NCBI GenBank assembly: GCA_031273385.1
Contig: JAISRY010000201.1
Span: 1-23,627, forward strand
DNA length: 23,627 nucleotides
Reading direction: 5' to 3'
Source of the DNA: Tannerellaceae bacterium
GTDB taxonomy: Bacteria > Bacteroidota > Bacteroidia > Bacteroidales > Tannerellaceae
In this document: piece after piece, positions 22,069 to 23,627 of the stretch
Layout of the letters: each line of letters opens with the position of its first letter
How positions within the stretch are numbered: the stretch's first letter is position 1
The notes under the pieces: model-generated
Database searches by the model: none
Seen by the model: the letters and a program-made list of their open reading frames with translations, nothing else
What the model was told of the DNA's origin: nothing
Made by a program: the position numbers and the translations under genes

Positions 22069-22866
22069 TCAGCGGATCAGGGCGGCGCGGAGGGTGTTTT
22101 TGGAATTTACCCTGTTGAATTTGGCGGCGGGGCTGATTTCCAGTGCGCTGTTTTCGCTCTCGGAGGCGGCGATGTCGTTGGCTTCCAGTTCGCCCAGTTT
22201 AGTGAGGGCGGTGGATAGCGAACGGGGGTTTTTGCCGTTCTTTTTCAGGAGGTCGGCAGCGTATTTGTCGGCCGCTTTGTTTTGCTCGTCGGTGTAGGGG
22301 ACTTGTATCAACTCGTTGACGACGGTGCCCAGTTTATCGCCGGAGGCGGATAGCAGTTTTTCCAGTTGGGCGGTAGCTGCGGTGGTGGCCTGGTCTTCGG
22401 AGACTACCTTGAGCAGGGCGCCGCGCGCATCTTTGCTGACGATATGGCCGATTTGGGTGGTGATGATCGCCAGCACTTCATCGTCGTCGTCGAATGTGTC
22501 CAGCAGGCCGGAGTAGACGCGGATAGCGCCGTTGGACAAGGCCAGGACGTTGATTTCGGGGTTTTCGTAGACTTTGTAAGACAGGCTGGCGCCGCCGACA
22601 TTGACGAAGTTCTCCCCTACAATCGAGTTCAGGCGAAGCGTGTAGGGGCTATCGTCGGCGGACAGGACGCTGTTTTTGTCCATCCAGTCGACAAGTTTGT
22701 CCGACACCTTGTTCGTACTGAGATCTAAAGCGATCTCTTCGGCGGCGTCTCCAGCCGCTTTACCTACGGATTTACCTGCGTTTTTAAGCGCTTTCCCCAG
22801 CTGCGCCTGGGTGTTGAATACGGTAGACAGCGCAATAATGACTACAAAAAAAAGATTTCTTTTCAT
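22069..22866 (-). CDS. Secreted M48-like protein lacking the protease motif
   Basis: From the ATG at 22866 the protein has 265 residues, with a signal peptide ending near TQA-QL (about 21/22). A frame running further upstream (to 23031) crosses the promoter and is not used. An amphipathic Lys/Ala/Gly stretch (LGKALKNAGKSVGKAAGDAA, 23-42) is followed by a fold matching secreted M48 peptidases: VLALSNGAIRVYSGLLD (107-123) and DDDDEVLAIITTQIGHIVS (126-144). The usual HExxH is here T137-Q-I-G-H141, so the first His and the catalytic Glu are lost. The expected Glu of the second motif (E-x3-D before the next helix) is Asn196, although Asp200 is kept. It is therefore probably not an active zinc protease; a scaffold or chaperone role is inference. 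Confidence 0.75.
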   Translation of the reverse strand: MKRNLFFVVIIALSTVFNTQAQLGKALKNAGKSVGKAAGDAAEEIALDLSTNKVSDKLVDWMDKNSVLSADDSPYTLRLNSIVGENFVNVGGASLSYKVYENPEINVLALSNGAIRVYSGLLDTFDDDDEVLAIITTQIGHIVSKDARGALLKVVSEDQATTAATAQLEKLLSASGDKLGTVVNELIQVPYTDEQNKAADKYAADLLKKNGKNPRSLSTALTKLGELEANDIAASESENSALEISPAAKFNRVNSKNTLRAALIR

Positions 22867-22913
22867 AAACAAACGGTTTAATTTATAAGTTAGTTCGTAC
22901 AATAAAACAGATA

Positions 22914-22921
22914 CAAAGTTA
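22914..22921 (-). promoter_or_regulatory. Candidate -7 promoter element of the M48-like gene
   Basis: The minus strand reads TAACTTTG, an exact TAnnTTTG, about 48 nt before the start codon. The expected -33 TTTG is absent. Confidence 0.45.
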
Positions 22922-22942
22922 GTCATAAAATTCATATAGAGA

Positions 22943-23414
22943 TTATTTGAGCCAGAAACTTGTGCCAAAGCGGAGTCCGATTTTTTTGTCCATTTCCACT
23001 TCTTCGGGTAAGAAACCTTGTGTTTTTGCAACGATACCTAAATTGATTGAAATGCCTGACAAGCGGCTAATATGACGCACGGGAAAACGGTATTTGAACA
23101 GTAAATCAATTGCACCTCCCACTTTACCGTCTTTTTGATAGAATAACAGATCTTTCGGCTGCGACCAGCCGTGAAGAGAGGCGTTTGCATATATTTTTTT
23201 CGCAAATACCACATCTTGAAAATCAACGCCAAAGGCAGGAAACCACGTTGATTTGTTTTGATATTGACGGAAATAAACATGCGTCTTTAACGACCTGTTC
23301 ACCAACCAGAAATGTTCGTCAATAAAATCGCCGAATGGCGCCATCGAATAACCCAGGCTGAAATTCATCCGGAGTTGATTCCTGATATGAAAACCATGAT
23401 GCAAAAACAACGTA
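22943..23414 (-). pseudogene. 3' remnant of an outer-membrane-barrel gene cut by an IS
   Basis: About 155 residues remain. The sequence shows alternating aromatic strands (HVYFRQYQNKSTWFPAFGVD, then AIDLLFKYRFPV, INLGIVAKTQGFLP, IGLRFGTSFWLK) like the C-terminal part of a beta-barrel protein; I cannot name the family. There is no signal peptide and no ATG at the front, and the frame runs straight to the IS boundary at about 23414, where the IS sequence closes it with a stop. The 5' part of the gene should lie beyond the IS, outside the window. Confidence 0.6.
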
Positions 23415-23426
23415 GTGTCAAGTCAA

Positions 23427-23458
23427 TTTGATAATGTCTGATATAATTACTACCTTTG
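23427..23458 (+). promoter_or_regulatory. Transposase promoter inside the IS left end
   Basis: TTTG (23427-23430), 20 nt, TACCTTTG (23451-23458) is a full-consensus Bacteroidetes promoter 14 nt before the transposase start codon. Confidence 0.75.
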
Positions 23459-23472
23459 CCGAAAAAACGGCT

Positions 23473-23627
23473 ATGGTAAGATATAAGGTAACATTAACGA
23501 AAGAAGAACGCACAGTCTTGGAAGGCATAATAGGGAAGGGGAAACATACCTCACAAGAATTTCGCAATGCGTGTATATTGCTTAACAGTGATGAAGGGGA
23601 ATTTGGGAATAAGTCAACGGCAGAGAC
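23473..23627 (+). CDS. IS630-family transposase, N-terminal part
   Basis: The first 51 residues are visible (MVRYKVTLTKEERTVLEGII, then GKGKHTSQEFRNACILLNSD, EGEFGNKSTAE). This is the start typical of IS630-family transposases: a short strand, KEER, then a helix ending in an LLN-SDEG-type motif, which leads into the helix-turn-helix domain that binds the IS ends. The catalytic DDE domain lies outside the window. The start follows a consensus promoter closely. Confidence 0.8.
   Translation, partial: MVRYKVTLTKEERTVLEGIIGKGKHTSQEFRNACILLNSDEGEFGNKSTAE

Larger units (their letters stand above)
23415..23627 (+). mobile_element. IS630-family element, left end (continues beyond the window)
   Basis: The element appears to begin at GTGTCAAGTCAATTTGATAA right after TA (23413-23414). 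IS630 elements insert at TA and duplicate it. It contains its own promoter and the start of a transposase gene. The right end is not in the window, so the terminal repeat cannot be confirmed. Confidence 0.65.

Noticed and set aside
22867..23031. Longer start for the M48-like protein
   Set aside because: It runs over the -7 box and overlaps the neighbouring barrel gene; the signal peptide begins at 22866.

Overview
This window looks like a Bacteroidales chromosome segment, most like Parabacteroides or a relative. The evidence is the gene families (DUF4827 lipoprotein, DUF6786 lipoprotein, OmpP1/FadL-type barrel, Bacteroidetes-style Lrp and ECF sigma), the near absence of Shine-Dalgarno sites, and several copies of the Bacteroidetes promoter (TTTG, about 19-20 nt, TAnnTTTG). 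The species assignment is inference; no rRNA or tRNA gene was seen.

Layout. 1-437: intergenic repeat block with a long palindrome, then an Lrp/AsnC regulator (438-911). 914-6759, minus strand: an ECF sigma factor, a small gene of 49-57 residues, rpe, a short ComEC-like protein, nrnA, a DUF4827 lipoprotein and a GlmM-type hexose-phosphate mutase, mostly with gaps under 50 bp. 6902-9988, minus: a FadL-like outer-membrane protein closed by a clear terminator, preceded by a very unusual Trp/Tyr/Gly- and Ser/Arg-rich secreted protein with a structured 5' leader. 10193-10863, minus: a higBA toxin-antitoxin pair with a clean promoter and overlapping inverted repeats. 11011-12003, plus: a secreted GH43 enzyme. 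12004-12488: a second copy of the palindromic repeat and two tandem arrays, one of which encodes three hairpins after fucI. 12489-17990, minus: a four-gene sugar operon fucP - GH172 (DUF2961) - DUF6786 - fucI. 18109-19977, minus: a non-SusC TonB-dependent receptor. 20104-21003, minus: an Abi_2 abortive-infection protein behind a duplicated promoter/hairpin/leader-peptide cassette. 21232-22068: non-coding, with a 124-bp inverted repeat and two tandem arrays. 22069-22866, minus: an M48-like protein that has lost the catalytic motif. 22943-23414, minus: the 3' remnant of an outer-membrane-barrel gene, cut by an IS630-family element that runs off the end.

How the genes fit together. The sugar operon pairs a fucose/D-arabinose-type permease and isomerase with a GH172 enzyme, a family that includes alpha-D-arabinofuranosidases; it has no fuculokinase or aldolase. 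A D-arabinose (or L-fucose) release, uptake and isomerisation module is therefore plausible. The second most interesting region is the Abi gene: two near-identical cassettes, each with a textbook promoter, a GC-rich hairpin with a conserved loop and a short upstream reading frame; in the nearer copy the stop codon of that frame overlaps the Abi start codon.
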